The translations under genes and the position numbers were made by a program. DNA of 64,000 nucleotides from contig WPIO01000028.1 of assembly GCA_009760855.2 (NCBI GenBank), positions 2,929,501-2,993,500 on the forward strand. The letters run 5' to 3'. The number at the start of each line of letters is the position of its first letter. The first letter of the stretch is position 1. Below are positions 26,915 through 38,279 of the stretch, piece after piece. Source of the stretch: Cristatella mucedo. Its lineage: Eukaryota > Bryozoa > Phylactolaemata > Cristatellidae. The notes beneath the pieces are model-generated. The model made no database searches and was not told the DNA's origin. It saw nothing but the letters and a program-made list of their open reading frames with translations.

Positions 26915-28077
26915 TGTTGATTTTGGATTTTTTTCAATAACTACGACAGCAGTGGCTTGAAGTATGGCCACTGGAGTCAAGCAGCAAGCTCTCGCGGCGT
27001 CACACGCTGTAGCCGACCGGTCGCGTGTGCTGGGAAGGGGGGGGATGATGATGCAGAAAACCTAGCAGTGCCTGGGGCGCCTTGACCGGCGGTGGTTGCA
27101 GATGTGCAGCGACACGATTATCCAGTTGCATTGACACCGGCAAAGGTAGTTGTGGCTGCCCTGAAAACTGACTGTGCGTCTAGCACAATGCATCCGAGAG
27201 ACTAATGACTGAATCCAAAGCCGACTGAGTGATTGGAAGAAGAAAGGAAGAGTGGGTCGGATGCCCACACAGCTCCACCGAAATGCCACTGTCTGGTGAA
27301 TCAGTGGCCAATGTGACACAGTTCCAGTGCACGAGAACTAATGAACACCGGCAATTAATTAGCTTAATCTGACAGACCTGGAAAGCAAATACTAAAGGTA
27401 AAATATTATGCTGGTTTCATTCAAATGGCTTGCTGGTATTAGCACGATTGTTGAGGATTGGATGGCGAGTTATCGGAGCACAGTTGCACACCACGAGCTC
27501 TCCTGAGTGAGGCGAGTGCACTCACGAGACCTAATGAGCGAAGCAATAGGCAAGCGGCCGAGCACTAGTGGACAAGCAAGCACTAATGGATGAGGGGCTA
27601 TTCTCGTGCAAGCAGGCGGCACTGCACATGCAGCAGAGACGAGCTACTGCGACTGAGTGAGAGCTACTGCGCATTCCTATTCAAAAGTTCGAAACCAAAC
27701 GTGTGGCACCATCGATCACGATCATAAACAGTACAGTGCTGCAGTACCCTACAACGATCGTGCCTCCTCGTTCGCTCGCCGCCCAAGCATGCTTGAATGC
27801 CCAAGCAGCAGGCCGAGTGCAGTGCACCGACGTGGTAGCCATTCCTTGACCACACTGCCTTAAAGTGCTCTGCAGAGAAGCTGCGATTAACGGCTGTGCC
27901 ATGCTCCGGGGTAGACTACAGCTCGGCGATCATGCCGAAACAAGCACCCGGCGAGGGGCGCGAGAAAAATGCGTGCATGCTAGTGGGCCAAGCCGTGCCC
28001 TGGTCAGAGACCAGCGGGCTAATACGACGTAGTAATTTTCAGCACTGCATTCTGTCATTCGAACAGTCCACTCGGCG
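26915..28077. other. FECH upstream region, unassigned
   Basis: Expected to hold the FECH promoter. No TATA box, coding region or repeat recognised beyond a G9 run near 27040. Confidence 0.4.
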
Positions 28078-28385
28078 TAATAATGTCAATAATAATTATA
28101 CTGATAATAATAATAATACAGTTGCATCGGCCCTCAGAGAACTTGATATCTTTGATTTGATCACTTGACATATGATGTAACGGTAGCATGACCAAATGAG
28201 TATAGGTAGCATGCACAGTCAACCTGCATAATATGGTTAGAAGTCGCACGCACAATGTCAACATGCAAATATGATTGCTGGTAACAGGCATACGCAAAAG
28301 CAAAATACGGAGGACGAGTCATAAGGACCCAGCAAATGCTGTGTGAAACAAGTGCGTTTTTAACTTTTCTTAAAAGATCATCCAG
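28078..28385 (-). mobile_element. Decayed LINE-A 3' fragment
   Basis: (AAT)n, a partial tail (GGCCCTCAGAGAACTTGAT), then 3' UTR matches (GCATGCACAGTCAACCTG, ACGAGTCATAAGGACCCA). Minus orientation. Confidence 0.78.
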
Positions 28386-28756
28386 TCAAGATTTCGTATT
28401 ATCAGTAAGCGATATTGCAAACCTACGTACAAAAACTCGTGATCTACTAGCGCCGACGTGTGCTCGGTAGAGTATCAAAGCTTTTTTAAATCAGCGTCTG
28501 TTCAAATTTAAGCGGTGACTAAAAAGCACGACCCATTTCCGGCGGTTAAGCTAGCGCTGCAAACAAACAAGCTGAAAAATGAAGCAGAGCCAGTAAAGCT
28601 CAGCCGCGGGTTGCAAGGATGGTTGCGTCACAGTAAGCGACTTACGAAGAAGTCCTCTTCGAAGAGCTACCGCGGCCATTTCAGATCAGTGTAAGCAGCG
28701 ACAGAGCTTACAAGCACCCGGCTACACGCATGGTTTATGTAACCGGCGAGATTGGT
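28386..28756. other. Unassigned
   Basis: No gene or known repeat seen; it runs directly into the 92-bp tandem repeat. Confidence 0.4.
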
Positions 28757-29016
28757 GCGACTGACGCAAACGGAATCGCTGTGTATTCTCAAGGTCAGCT
28801 GTTTCTACACGTGCGCCGACTTCTGCAGCAGCGTGACGCTTAAATAGGGCGACTGACGCAAACGGAATCGCTGTGTATTCTCAAGGTCAGCTGTTTCTAC
28901 ACGTGCGCCGACTTCTGCAGCAGCGTGACGCTTAAATAGGGCGACTGACGCAAACGGAATCGCTGTGTATTCTCGGGGTCAGCTGTTTCTTATCGCGCGC
29001 CGACTTATGCAGCTTC
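28757..29016. repeat. 92-bp tandem repeat, about 2.8 copies
   Basis: Units start at 28757, 28849 and 28941 (GCGACTGACGCAAACGGAAT). Copies 1 and 2 are essentially identical. Copy 3 diverges in its second half (TCTCGGGGTC, TTATCGCGCG). Confidence 0.95.
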
Positions 29017-29469
29017 CCGCGTATGGATCTGTGAAATTGCTGTGACGAAATAGCTACTTCAGATTCTGCTCTATCAGTGTTAGCTTGACTTCTGAGGCGA
29101 CTTATGCGCAAACGCCGTCAGGAAGAAGAAAAAGGTTGCGGATGCTCGTACCCGTTTGTAACCCCACTAAGCTTTTTTGAAGACTACCTGAGCGTTACAG
29201 TGGAGATTTTTCTGTCGTGCCCTGCAGATACTTACAGTGCGCGTGCGATAGCAATGCTACAAACGAGGTTTCAGCGGCTTTCACATCCGAATAAAACTTG
29301 GCCGCCGACACAGCGTTCGTAACGGCGCTGGTCTTTCGCGAGAGACGCCACGAGTAGCGATTAAGCAAAGAGACTTGGAATGGCGACTAGCGACTGGTAT
29401 GTGCAGCACCGATGCTCGCGGGCATGGCGGCGGCGGAACTCGGCTACTACAAAGAACGCCTATCCCGCC

Positions 29470-29605
29470 GGTTGAGGCGCTCGCCCCGACCAAGGTCAAG
29501 GTGAAAACATTTAAACACCGAGGTCGTGGGCTCGAGCCCCGTGGCTTATGCTAAGCGCTTGAACAGAGATTAGGTTATGTTGGAGTTTGGAAATAATTAT
29601 ATTAT
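29470..29605 (+). mobile_element. Decayed tRNA-headed SINE with LINE-A-like tail
   Basis: B-box GAGGTCGTGGGCTCGAGCCC at 29519-29538, then ATGCTAAGCGCTTGAACAGA, a degraded tail hairpin. The head resembles the copies at 17131 and 31840 (CCCCGACCAAGGTCAAGG). Confidence 0.72.
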
Positions 29606-31839
29606 ATTTCGTCACTAAATTATTATCAAACGTCCATAAACTGCGTCACCTGCAATCGTGGACATGTATAGAAAAACATCCAAACTAAATCAGAAATAAA
29701 CTAGCGAATTGTGTCGCAAGCAGGGCTGAATTCGCATTCAATTTTACTTTGCAAAAGAACTACTGGCCACGTTATGGAATTTGCATGGTACGGAGCTTCA
29801 CTGTAATTGAAGCTGTATAATAAGAGTCTCAAGCATGGACCTCAACAAGCTTCTCTCATGTGCCTCGATCCAAAAAAGTTTAACAATTTGGGACACATGC
29901 TGCATATGATGCAAAGATTGGGAATTTTTTTTATTTTTGGAGATGTTTCTTCCCGTTTAAATCTGGGTTGAACTTGGCTTTCAGAATCTTTGCATATGGT
30001 AGTCGTCGAAACTTACGATCTCATTTCTATCATTGTACCTAATGGAATCCTATACAAGTAGCCGAATGCTGGATTAACTTACAGTATTTTTGGCATGTCA
30101 CCTTACCATAAAAACTTATTATAATAACTTAGACAAGTCTATCTGACAGCGACCAAGGAATACAGGCGTTCAACAGAGGTAATTACGAGCAACAGCTCTC
30201 GCAGTGCTCAACGGCCAAGAGCGCGATCAGCTCAAATGCTGAGGCCAGCCTCTGGAGCACAACTAGCTGCCAATGCTGGTTTCGCCAAGTGGTGGAATTT
30301 GAGCAAAATGGTCAAGACTTTTCAGTTTTTTGGAAATTTGCCTGTTAACAGAAAAGACCAGTAATAAATGCAATCCCAAATTGTAGTTATTGCCAGATGA
30401 CGGGAACATTGTAAATAAAATTATTTGGTAAGGCATACTTAAACTGGAATTGGTATGTCGAGCTTAATTTTTTTTTAAATCAGACTTCCCAAACCAAACG
30501 TTTGTGGGGAACTGTGTAAATAAAAGGTACTCAGCCCTAAACAGACCCGCAGAAAATAACTTCAACTACCAAAAATACGTTTAATTAAATGAAATGACAC
30601 GCCCCCTCGAGATCTATCGTCCCACTGGTAGTATAGCAAGATTATAAAAGCGTAAACCCTATCAGCCGGGGCCTAGTCCGACTCCGCTAACCCGCCCCGT
30701 CCATAGCAACCGGCTGCAAACGGCAATTCAAGGCCCACTCCTTATTTGCTTGGCAGAAACATATTTACATTGGAATGTTTACATCACCTCAGAGACCGGA
30801 AGTGGATGTTATTTGGCAAGTAGACAATCATTAGGGATAATGTATTGAGAATTTACTGCTGCCAAGGCCACCGTAACTAAGGAGTCTATTACCCAAAAAA
30901 GTCTAAGTCTATTACCCGCTGCACCTACGGAATCATGGTATTGTTATCTGGTTCCTGTAGCTGCCCTAGTCCACGAGTCCGGTGGCCGTTGGTGGTGACT
31001 TGGATGGAGCTAGCGCGTCGTTCACTTGGAATCAGTCTGAAAATGTTGATTCGATTCTATTTAAGGGAAATTGGGGTGATTTTGAGTTCTCATTAATACC
31101 TGTTTAGCTTGAAATTTATATCGGCGAGCGTGGGTCATACGCCTGGGTGGTTTGACTGCCGGCGGTATGAGAGCTATCTATCCTGCCTACCTTCGCTATC
31201 ATGCTTACGTCATATCTCCGATAATAGTGATCCGATAAACTTGAATGTATGACTGTGTGAATTTTATAATCCACCAGAAATATATATTGACAGTATTGGC
31301 AACAATGTATGACGGTCATATGGTTTTTGACATCAAGGTATGTGCTGCCACCTGGTTAAGTTATCCGCTGGCAACTTTGTCTGTGCTTCCTGAACAGTTA
31401 GGCTTTGCACCTTTGAGATACTACAGCTTGGCCATCTATGGCCACATCGACTTGAAATTTGGAATATATGCTTTTTAAACGTCACAAAACTTTTTATTTA
31501 TTTTTTAGAAGAATCCCTGGTTCAACAAAAGTGTTTCGCATCTCTTGAGAGGTTTAACAAATTTCTACAATGCATTGTAATGAATTTGTTTGAATTAAAC
31601 CGAAGTGATATACTGAAGCGAAAATGTGACCTTAACCTATACAGGTCATTAGAAGGTCAAAGAGGCACTATAGTTACATCAAAAGATAAATAATTTTGCC
31701 CTTGTTGTTTGTGCAAATTTGCATGCCTTTCGGTCGATCAGTATTTGAGAAATATAAAAAATAAATGTGTTTTAAGGGATATAACTCCTACAGTACTCTT
31801 ATAAGGATGGGGATAACTCCCTATATTCCCCCTTATTTG
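29606..31839. other. AT-rich DNA, nothing recognised
   Basis: No supported gene or RNA. Short frames such as 31245-31478 (plus) lack similarity. Confidence 0.5.
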
Positions 31840-31985
31840 TATGTGCTCTCCCTGATAAAGGTCAAGGCGAATGTATTTTATTATTGAGGTCGTGGGCTCG
31901 AGCCCCGGCAGCATGTATAAAACGCCTGAAGAGAGATTGAGTTCACTTAGGGCACCCTGCAAATGAATAGTTTGTATTTGTTTAC
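31840..31985 (+). mobile_element. tRNA-headed SINE with LINE-A tail
   Basis: TGTGCTCTCCCTGATAAAGG, B-box GAGGTCGTGGGCTCGAGCCC, then AAAACGCCTGAAGAGAGATT and AGGGCACCC forming the LINE-A-type hairpin. Confidence 0.8.
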
Positions 31986-32030
31986 ATGGCTTCCGGCTTA
32001 CTGGCTGCCTTGGACATAAAGCCGTAGAAT

Positions 32031-32450
32031 GCACTTGGTAAAGCTCTCTCAGAGAACTTAATCTCTTTCTAGGTGCTTTACATTTGCTGCAAAGTGAAAT
32101 GCAATTGAATGGTAAGTAAAATCATGCTTGAAAAACAAACAAAATGAATAATATGGTTAGGGGTGACATGCACAGGGTCAGCATGCAAATGTGGTTAGTG
32201 GCAGCATGCACAGTGTCAGCACGCATAAGCACATCAAGGACGAATCACAGGGACCCACTAAATGCTGTCCTAAATATGTGTGTTTTTAAGTTCTTTTTAA
32301 ATGTGGTCAGGTCAGGGGATGTCCTGACCCAAGTCGGAAGGGAGTTCCAGGCTTTGGGAGCATACGAGCTAAATGCACGGTATCCAAAGGATTTGTTCGA
32401 GGTATTGGTAAACTGTTGGATTCCGAAAAGCGGGTGGTACGATGCTTGGC
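32031..32450 (-). mobile_element. LINE-A copy A4 (3' end)
   Basis: Tail hairpin, 3' UTR (ACAAACAAAATGAATAATAT, CAGCATGCAAATGTGG) and the last coding part (AWNSLPTWVRTSPDLTTFKK). 5'-truncated at about 420 bp. Confidence 0.93.
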
Positions 32451-33830
32451 CATAATTCAGGAACCGCGAAAAATTAATACACGTAGTCATCCGGCTGGTT
32501 TAGCATGCCGCAATTTTCGATAACATATAATCTTTTGCGGCAGATAGAAATCTAAGAACATTCCGCCTCTCTCTAATGTTGAGTTTGGACAGCTGAGAAA
32601 GAAAGTAGCGCGGCCCATTAAATCAAGCAGTTTTAAGGTCGAGTTTAAAGATCCCTTTGCTCTTTGGTTACGACACGTTTCGTAATGACAGCCAGTCACG
32701 CTCACGTTCTGCAGTAGCCGAGTAAAGCTTCTTATTAGCATGGGTTGAATGAAGTCCTAGCAATCTTTGGAAAAGGATAATAATAAAATTGGTAAATAAT
32801 CTCAGCCACTTTGCCGGAATACCTTGCATGAATAGAGCCCTCCTCAGAATCTCCGAAATTTCCATCTAGAACTAATGTCACTTCTCGGCATCTATATCAG
32901 TCCCTAATTCAACCCATAATATGGACCAGGTAAATATTGGCTGCATAACCAATGGTCTAGATCGTGTAGCGGTCACCTTCAGTTCTTTGCCCCCTGCCGA
33001 TCGGACATCTGTTGGATAGAGCTTAAGAAACTGAGACGGAGTAGCTTAGGTAAGCACGCTGAGTAAGTTTATAGAGACCATAATTTTTTCAGAGGGAGTG
33101 ATAATATTATAGAGTGATAAAGACTGACGCCGGTGTTAGATTTGTCTGAAAAGACCACCGGGCAGGGCACTTTCAGTGTCGAGCTGTCTATAAATGAGGC
33201 GTGCCCATTTTTAAAGATTGCCATGGGAAACTTCCCGGAGATCCTTTATTAAGCTATTTCTCTAGAGAAAGCAGCCTGGTTGTTCAAGATGGTTCTAGAT
33301 AAACTGCTCGGCGGCGCACCTTCAGCGCACGGCTTTAGGGTCTGCTAGTGAAATGTATAGTTTTTTGTTAGATGGCGTTCAACAAGGCTTCCAGCCGGCA
33401 CGCCTCCGAAGCAGATTGCCAGGCTTCCGGAAGTGTCCGTACGTTTATTGAAGACGATAAGCATGAATATGGTAGCCGACACGCCTGTTGTCATGCCTTC
33501 GGCGTGTAGATTTGGACCGTGTATTTAGCGAAGGACGCGGGAGCTATAGGCGATAGCTCCTAGAGGCGAGAGCTCTTAGAGGCGAGAGCTCTTAGAGATG
33601 CTCATCTAGTTTCAGTTCCGATTCAGCCTCAGCTCGCTCCTGCTATAGAACATTGAAGCCTTTCCGTAGTCTGACTTGAAAGACATTTCCAAATACATAT
33701 TTACGTTTAAAATGAGCCATATAACGTAGCACACGGCTGCGACGTACCGAAGTAAACCGCAGCAAGGGGCGCAATCTTTGCGTTGCAGCGTTGCGCCCGC
33801 TTGCTGTGCGTGGCCTGACGCCTCCGAGCG
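32451..33830. other. Mostly unassigned
   Basis: No gene recognised. A 16-bp motif (AGAGGCGAGAGCTCTT) is tandemly doubled near 33560-33595. Confidence 0.4.
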
Positions 33831-33832
33831 GC

Positions 33833-33865
33833 TATAAGAGCGGCGCCTTTTTCAGCGAGCAGCTG
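33833..33865 (+). promoter_or_regulatory. TATA-like core promoter candidate
   Basis: GGCTATAAGAGCGGCGCC, then TTTTTCAGCGAGCAG about 20 bp on, which could be an initiator. It lies in a GC-richer patch. The spacing is shorter than usual and no supported gene follows; it could equally be the promoter of a decayed repeat. Confidence 0.25.
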
Positions 33866-34268
33866 CCTCGGTAGAGTGCATCACCTATACAATCGCAGCT
33901 CGCCGTCGAAGATCGACACGTTGTTGTCAATTTTCCTTGCAAATGCTTCGGGAACTATCAGTGAATAACGAAAATTTGCATTTACCTATTCAGCATACTC
34001 AAAATAAGGAGCCGTGTAAATCACGCCTGTAGCTCAGAGCCATCAAGTCCTGCAATAGTCACGCGTGGAAGAAGCGCGTCTTCTGCCGAGTCGTTGCTCA
34101 CTAGGCCGTTCGCCACCCCGCCAACTCCCAGCCGACCTGCGGTCTCACTCATTCGAGCTCAGGGTTTCATCACTAGTTGAACCAGCTTCTAGCAACCTAA
34201 GCTGCTGCTAAGTCTAGATGCTAAGGCGGTAGCTTCCGTCTGTAGAAACAACTGTAGGCAGCCGACAA

Positions 34269-34403
34269 ATGTCCGACCTTGCCACCCGAGAAGCCTCTGC
34301 AGTACGCAGCTCTCGAGCGAGGCAAGATCAGTCCTTCCTGGAAGACGGCATTGACTACCGGAGAACTACCGAGCTTCCATGGTGGAAGGGGCGAGGGCTA
34401 TGA
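34269..34403 (+). CDS. Short hypothetical ORF (44 aa)
   Basis: ATG in AAAATGTCC context gives a peptide with FLEDGIDYRRTTELPWWKGR, which has a protein-like composition, about 400 bp past the TATA-like site. It ends at TGA. No family recognised, and no clear donor is seen that would extend it. It may be chance. Confidence 0.18.
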   Translation: MSDLATREASAVRSSRARQDQSFLEDGIDYRRTTELPWWKGRGL

Positions 34404-34929
34404 CCTATGACCCGCGCATGCAGCACGCCGCTGGTTCCGGCGGTGGCTTTTCGAGGAGATTCCATATTCCTCATTCAGGAGGAGAGATAACTTTAGCTAG
34501 TTTGAATCCTCGCTCGAGAGTTCTTACTGCGCAAACCGAGCTCAGGCAAAGACTGACAGCGTGTATGGTCATTAAACTTCTAAGGCCAGGATCTTCATAC
34601 CTTGGACTGTCAGGCAAATGTGCACACCGTTCGTGTGGCCACTTTGCCTCTTACAACATGCATGCACTTAGCACACTTGGCACGCCGTACGCCATGACTT
34701 GGACCGGCGCGCCGTCAACCGGCTCCGCACTAAACTTTCGAGCCAACAGATGGGCTGGCCTGGAACGCTTTTGATTAAGGAGACATGGCGGTCATAGTCG
34801 TCCCTATAACCATCTTTCTACCCTAGAAGCTAGCATGCGATGTATGCATTTCGAGTTCTAGATAAAATCTGGACCTAACCGAGGCCTTCGTATCTTCGGG
34901 CATTTGACGCTGCTTTAATGCTACTGCTC

Positions 34930-35020
34930 TCAATTGTGTAATAATATTAATAAATTTGCATAGCCCCCTCAGAGAGCTTAATCTCTTTCTAGGCACATCA
35001 CATATGCATGGCAAGTCATT
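34930..35020 (-). repeat. LINE-A tail-only copy
   Basis: AATAATATTAATAAATTTGC, then CCCCCTCAGAGAGCTTAATC and TCTTTCTAGGCACATCACAT. No LINE coding sequence attached. Confidence 0.75.
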
Positions 35021-35459
35021 AGCCACTTTTCGAGACGACGATCTCAACTACTATTAGCTATGTGACTGTGAGGCCTGGCACTCATGATTCACGGAGTAGT
35101 TAAGCAAACGAATCGATCCAAGCGCCAAAAACTCGTTTAACAGTAGCTCCAGCCTCAGCTGCTCCTTGTCCACACCTCCCTTATAACTCATTGATGTTTG
35201 CAGAGCCAAGTGCATAAAAACAGTTAAAGCACAGAGTCGCCTGATTTGCCCAGTAAACTGAATTCAACCAATGCTGCAAGCTGGTGAGCCGCAATCATTG
35301 AGTTACGCTATTTAACTGTGCATATCATTGAACGATTTTTGGATTTTCATCGACCGAGATCGACACGGAGTTATAAGTTAGTACGAAGTATTGTGAAAGC
35401 GTCTGACCACAACTCGCAAATAGAGCGAGATGGCACTTGAGTGTGTGGACATTGGCCTG

Positions 35460-35632
35460 GATGCCCGTGTGTCTTGGTCCAGGAGTTAGGTGCTCGCTCT
35501 TCACTTTTCCCGGGTCGCTGGTTCGAGTCCTGCAGCCGGCAATCCTGTATGGCCCAGTGCAAGCGGGCTGATAGTCGCTAAAGCTATTTTCCAGCCGCTA
35601 TATAAGTGAGGCTGCTCGATCAGCAAACCTTT
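35460..35632 (+). mobile_element. tRNA-headed SINE (body type 2)
   Basis: A-box-like TTGGTCCAGGAGTTAGGTGC, B-box GGTCGCTGGTTCGAGTCCTG, then GGGCTGATAGTCGCTAAAGC and TAAGTGAGGCTGCTCGATCA, aligning with the type-2 body. Confidence 0.75.
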
Positions 35633-36330
35633 AGGAGCGCGGGCCAAGTCGCAGAGCTTTTTCGCCGTCACGAGCTCTCTCGCTCGAGAGACGTAACCGA
35701 AATTGTGCGAAACATCCCCTAGAGCGCGGCGAACGCGTTTGCACTTGCTTGCATTCCTGGTCGCAAGTCGCACGCCCTCTCAGCTGGTCCGGGCACTCGC
35801 TAACGCCCCAATAGCAGCGCAGCTTCCGGGCCCCCGCCCTCGGCGCGAGCGCGAGGAGGCGGCGGCGCCCACGGCGCGCCCATTGCGAGCCGCTCGCCGC
35901 CAGTTTCGCGGCTGCAGCCGCGTCGCTGCTGCGTCACTCAATCTCCGCGGCCACCTAGCCGTTCCTATAAATTGAGACACAAAGATTGCCGGTCTTCATG
36001 TCGGCTGCATTGCCTCGGTCCTGAGCTTAAGATTGGCTTCTTTTGGCTCCGCGACGCTGAACGGCTGACGGGAACACCGAAACGAGACCGATCATTAAAG
36101 CCTCGGCTTTCAGGCCGCTCAATCAAACGAAATCCTTGACCTTCAAATAGGCCCGCTGTCGAGCTCCCGCGTCGAGGGTTGCAGGGTCAGTTTCCTGGGG
36201 TGGTGGGGAAGATTCGTATCCCTTGTCTCTTCCTCGCTCGGCTGCACTACCGCGCAGTTGGTCATTCAAGGCTGCGGTAACATTGCTGCGAAAAGTCATC
36301 GCCAGCTTCGCCAGAGTGTATTATGTATCT
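35633..36330. other. GC-rich, unassigned
   Basis: CpG-rich at 35800-35960 with overlapping frames on both strands; no domain recognised. Confidence 0.4.
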
Positions 36331-36405
36331 ATGTATCTATATTGCACTGATAAACCTCAGAGAACTTAATCCCTAGGCGTTTTGCTCTCTGCAAATCACG
36401 CAGTA
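36331..36405 (-). repeat. LINE-A tail-only copy
   Basis: TATTGCACTGATAAACCTCA, GAGAACTTAATCCCTAGGCG, then TTTTGCTCTCTGCAAATC. A shortened hairpin. Confidence 0.65.
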
Positions 36406-37299
36406 GAATCTATACACGAAGAACATTTTGAGCTCTAGCTCTACTTCAACTCTCTGGCTAAGATAAAAGAGAGGGTTTGCCCACCGCCGTCGGGGAGCCG
36501 GTTGAGAGCATTTTGGTAGCAGCAGCGGATGCGATTTGTGGCTACCACGGACGCGTCCAAAAATGCTAGCAAAAACGCACTCGACGATCAGGAACCAAAT
36601 GGCCACCCGCTTTGGAAGCTTTCTGCTCCGCTCTTCTGTGAGTTTGCAAGTGCATTACTCGCGTCGCGGTGATATACTTTTTCCTCGACATTGATTGCCG
36701 CAGAGCGACACTCTCCTTCCTCCGCTCACCCACTGGGCGACTGCTGAGCGCGGTCAAAAGAAGCTGCTAGCGGTACGGCGTTGGGTGACCAGCTTGACGA
36801 AGAGATCTACGAGGACCGCCAGCGCGATCAGTCGACGTGGCGCTCGGCGCATGCGGGTGAAGGCGGGCGAGGCTCGTCACTGCTCAGAGCGCCTCGCGCC
36901 GGCTCTCGCCGGCAGCGGGCGGCTGCGATGGGGCTGCGCGACCCGGCGATTGTCTGCGAGCGGAGAAAACATTAACTGGGACGTGCTCGCGGCCAAGCGG
37001 CTCGTGGACCTACTACGTGGAGCGCTACTTACTCTTAAACACTGCGAGGGCGATCGATCCGGCCTCTGGTGAAGCTTTCCTCACCGTCTCGCTGTCAATG
37101 GAGCAAATATCAGCTCGCCCTGCTCCCATTAATGGCCTGTCGTTACTTCTGCTACCACTCTCTGCCGCTTTGTAAATCTGTGACTACTCGCAAAGGTAGA
37201 GCGATCGATAACCTAAAATGCCGTGAGAGCGACACCACTTGTGCCCCGCACGAGCGATAGAGAGTGAGAGAGCGAGAGAGACTGCACCAAAGCAGCTCG
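36406..37299. other. Unassigned
   Basis: Overlapping frames at 36566-37072 on both strands have no recognisable product. Confidence 0.4.
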
Positions 37300-37462
37300 G
37301 CGGCATCCCCTAACCATGTTATTCATGTTGGTTATCGAGCATGATATTATTCACCATTCAATCGCGTTTCCCTTTGCAGCAAATGTAAAGCGCCTAGATA
37401 GAGACTAAGTTCTCTGAGGGTGCTTTATCAAGTGCATTATTATTATGATTAATATTATCATC
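37300..37462 (+). repeat. LINE-A 3' end fragment
   Basis: CATGTTATTCATGTTGG, CCCTTTGCAGCAAATGTAAA, hairpin GCGCCTAGATAGAG...GAGGGTGCTTT, GTGCATT and ATT repeats. Confidence 0.88.
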
Positions 37463-38279
37463 GCGGCTAGCGAATTCGGCCCACCAGTGACGGTGCAGCG
37501 AACTAGCTAAAAGAACAATCTAAACGTTCAGCGTTCTGGCTTTCACAAACGAGAGGCAGTGAAAGAAATGCAGACGGCGATCCTAGACGACCGACAGACG
37601 GAGGAGAGCAAAGAATGACGCTTGAGATAGACAGGAGTGACGGTAGACTGAGAAGCAATATTAGGCCGGAAGTTTCGCATTGGATGCGGCTGCAAGATTG
37701 TGCCAAGGTTAGCTTTCGCATTCGTTGTATTACGGGGATCAAACTTCTGCCTACACCTTGGTGTATCTAGGCATATCTATGTGTGTATCGTCAACCCCTG
37801 TAGTTAGCCAGGCAGTGAAGTTAATTAGCTAGTGAGTCCCTCAGAGTACAGGACGTCACGTTTAATATCACTGCTGGTACATATTCGTATTACGTCTCCT
37901 ACAGTGCAGGAAGGACAAGTGTCATGTCAAAAAAGGGACTGACAAATAGCTAATTTGCATATGTTGCTGCAACTTTTAACCTAGTTGAAATTTTGGCATG
38001 ACCTGCTGCGCCTGCGTTTTGCATGGGATAGACATTAACGGATAGAATATGTTCACGATTCTTCCTGGGGCTTTACTATCTACAACTTTATTTAGTGTTT
38101 TAGTCGGTCCGTTGTTTAGTTAGTCCTTACGTCCCAGTAACTGAATCAGTTGCTCACTATCAAAAACTATGATGCCTCTAACATTTATGCTCTGCCAGCA
38201 CCATTCTGGCTTGATAATCTTGTTTACTGGGGAGTGTTTTCGCAGCTCCTCAGTTAGATATTTAGTGAGACTCATTGTT
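37463..38279. other. Unassigned
   Basis: No feature recognised. Confidence 0.4.

Noticed and set aside
28757-29016. CRISPR-like direct repeats
   Set aside because: The whole 92-bp unit repeats without spacers, and this is an animal genome.
34379-34774. 131-codon frame on the plus strand
   Set aside because: No recognised domain; it overlaps the small ORF in another frame.
35470-35535. tRNA gene
   Set aside because: The head of a type-2 SINE; its continuation matches other SINE copies.
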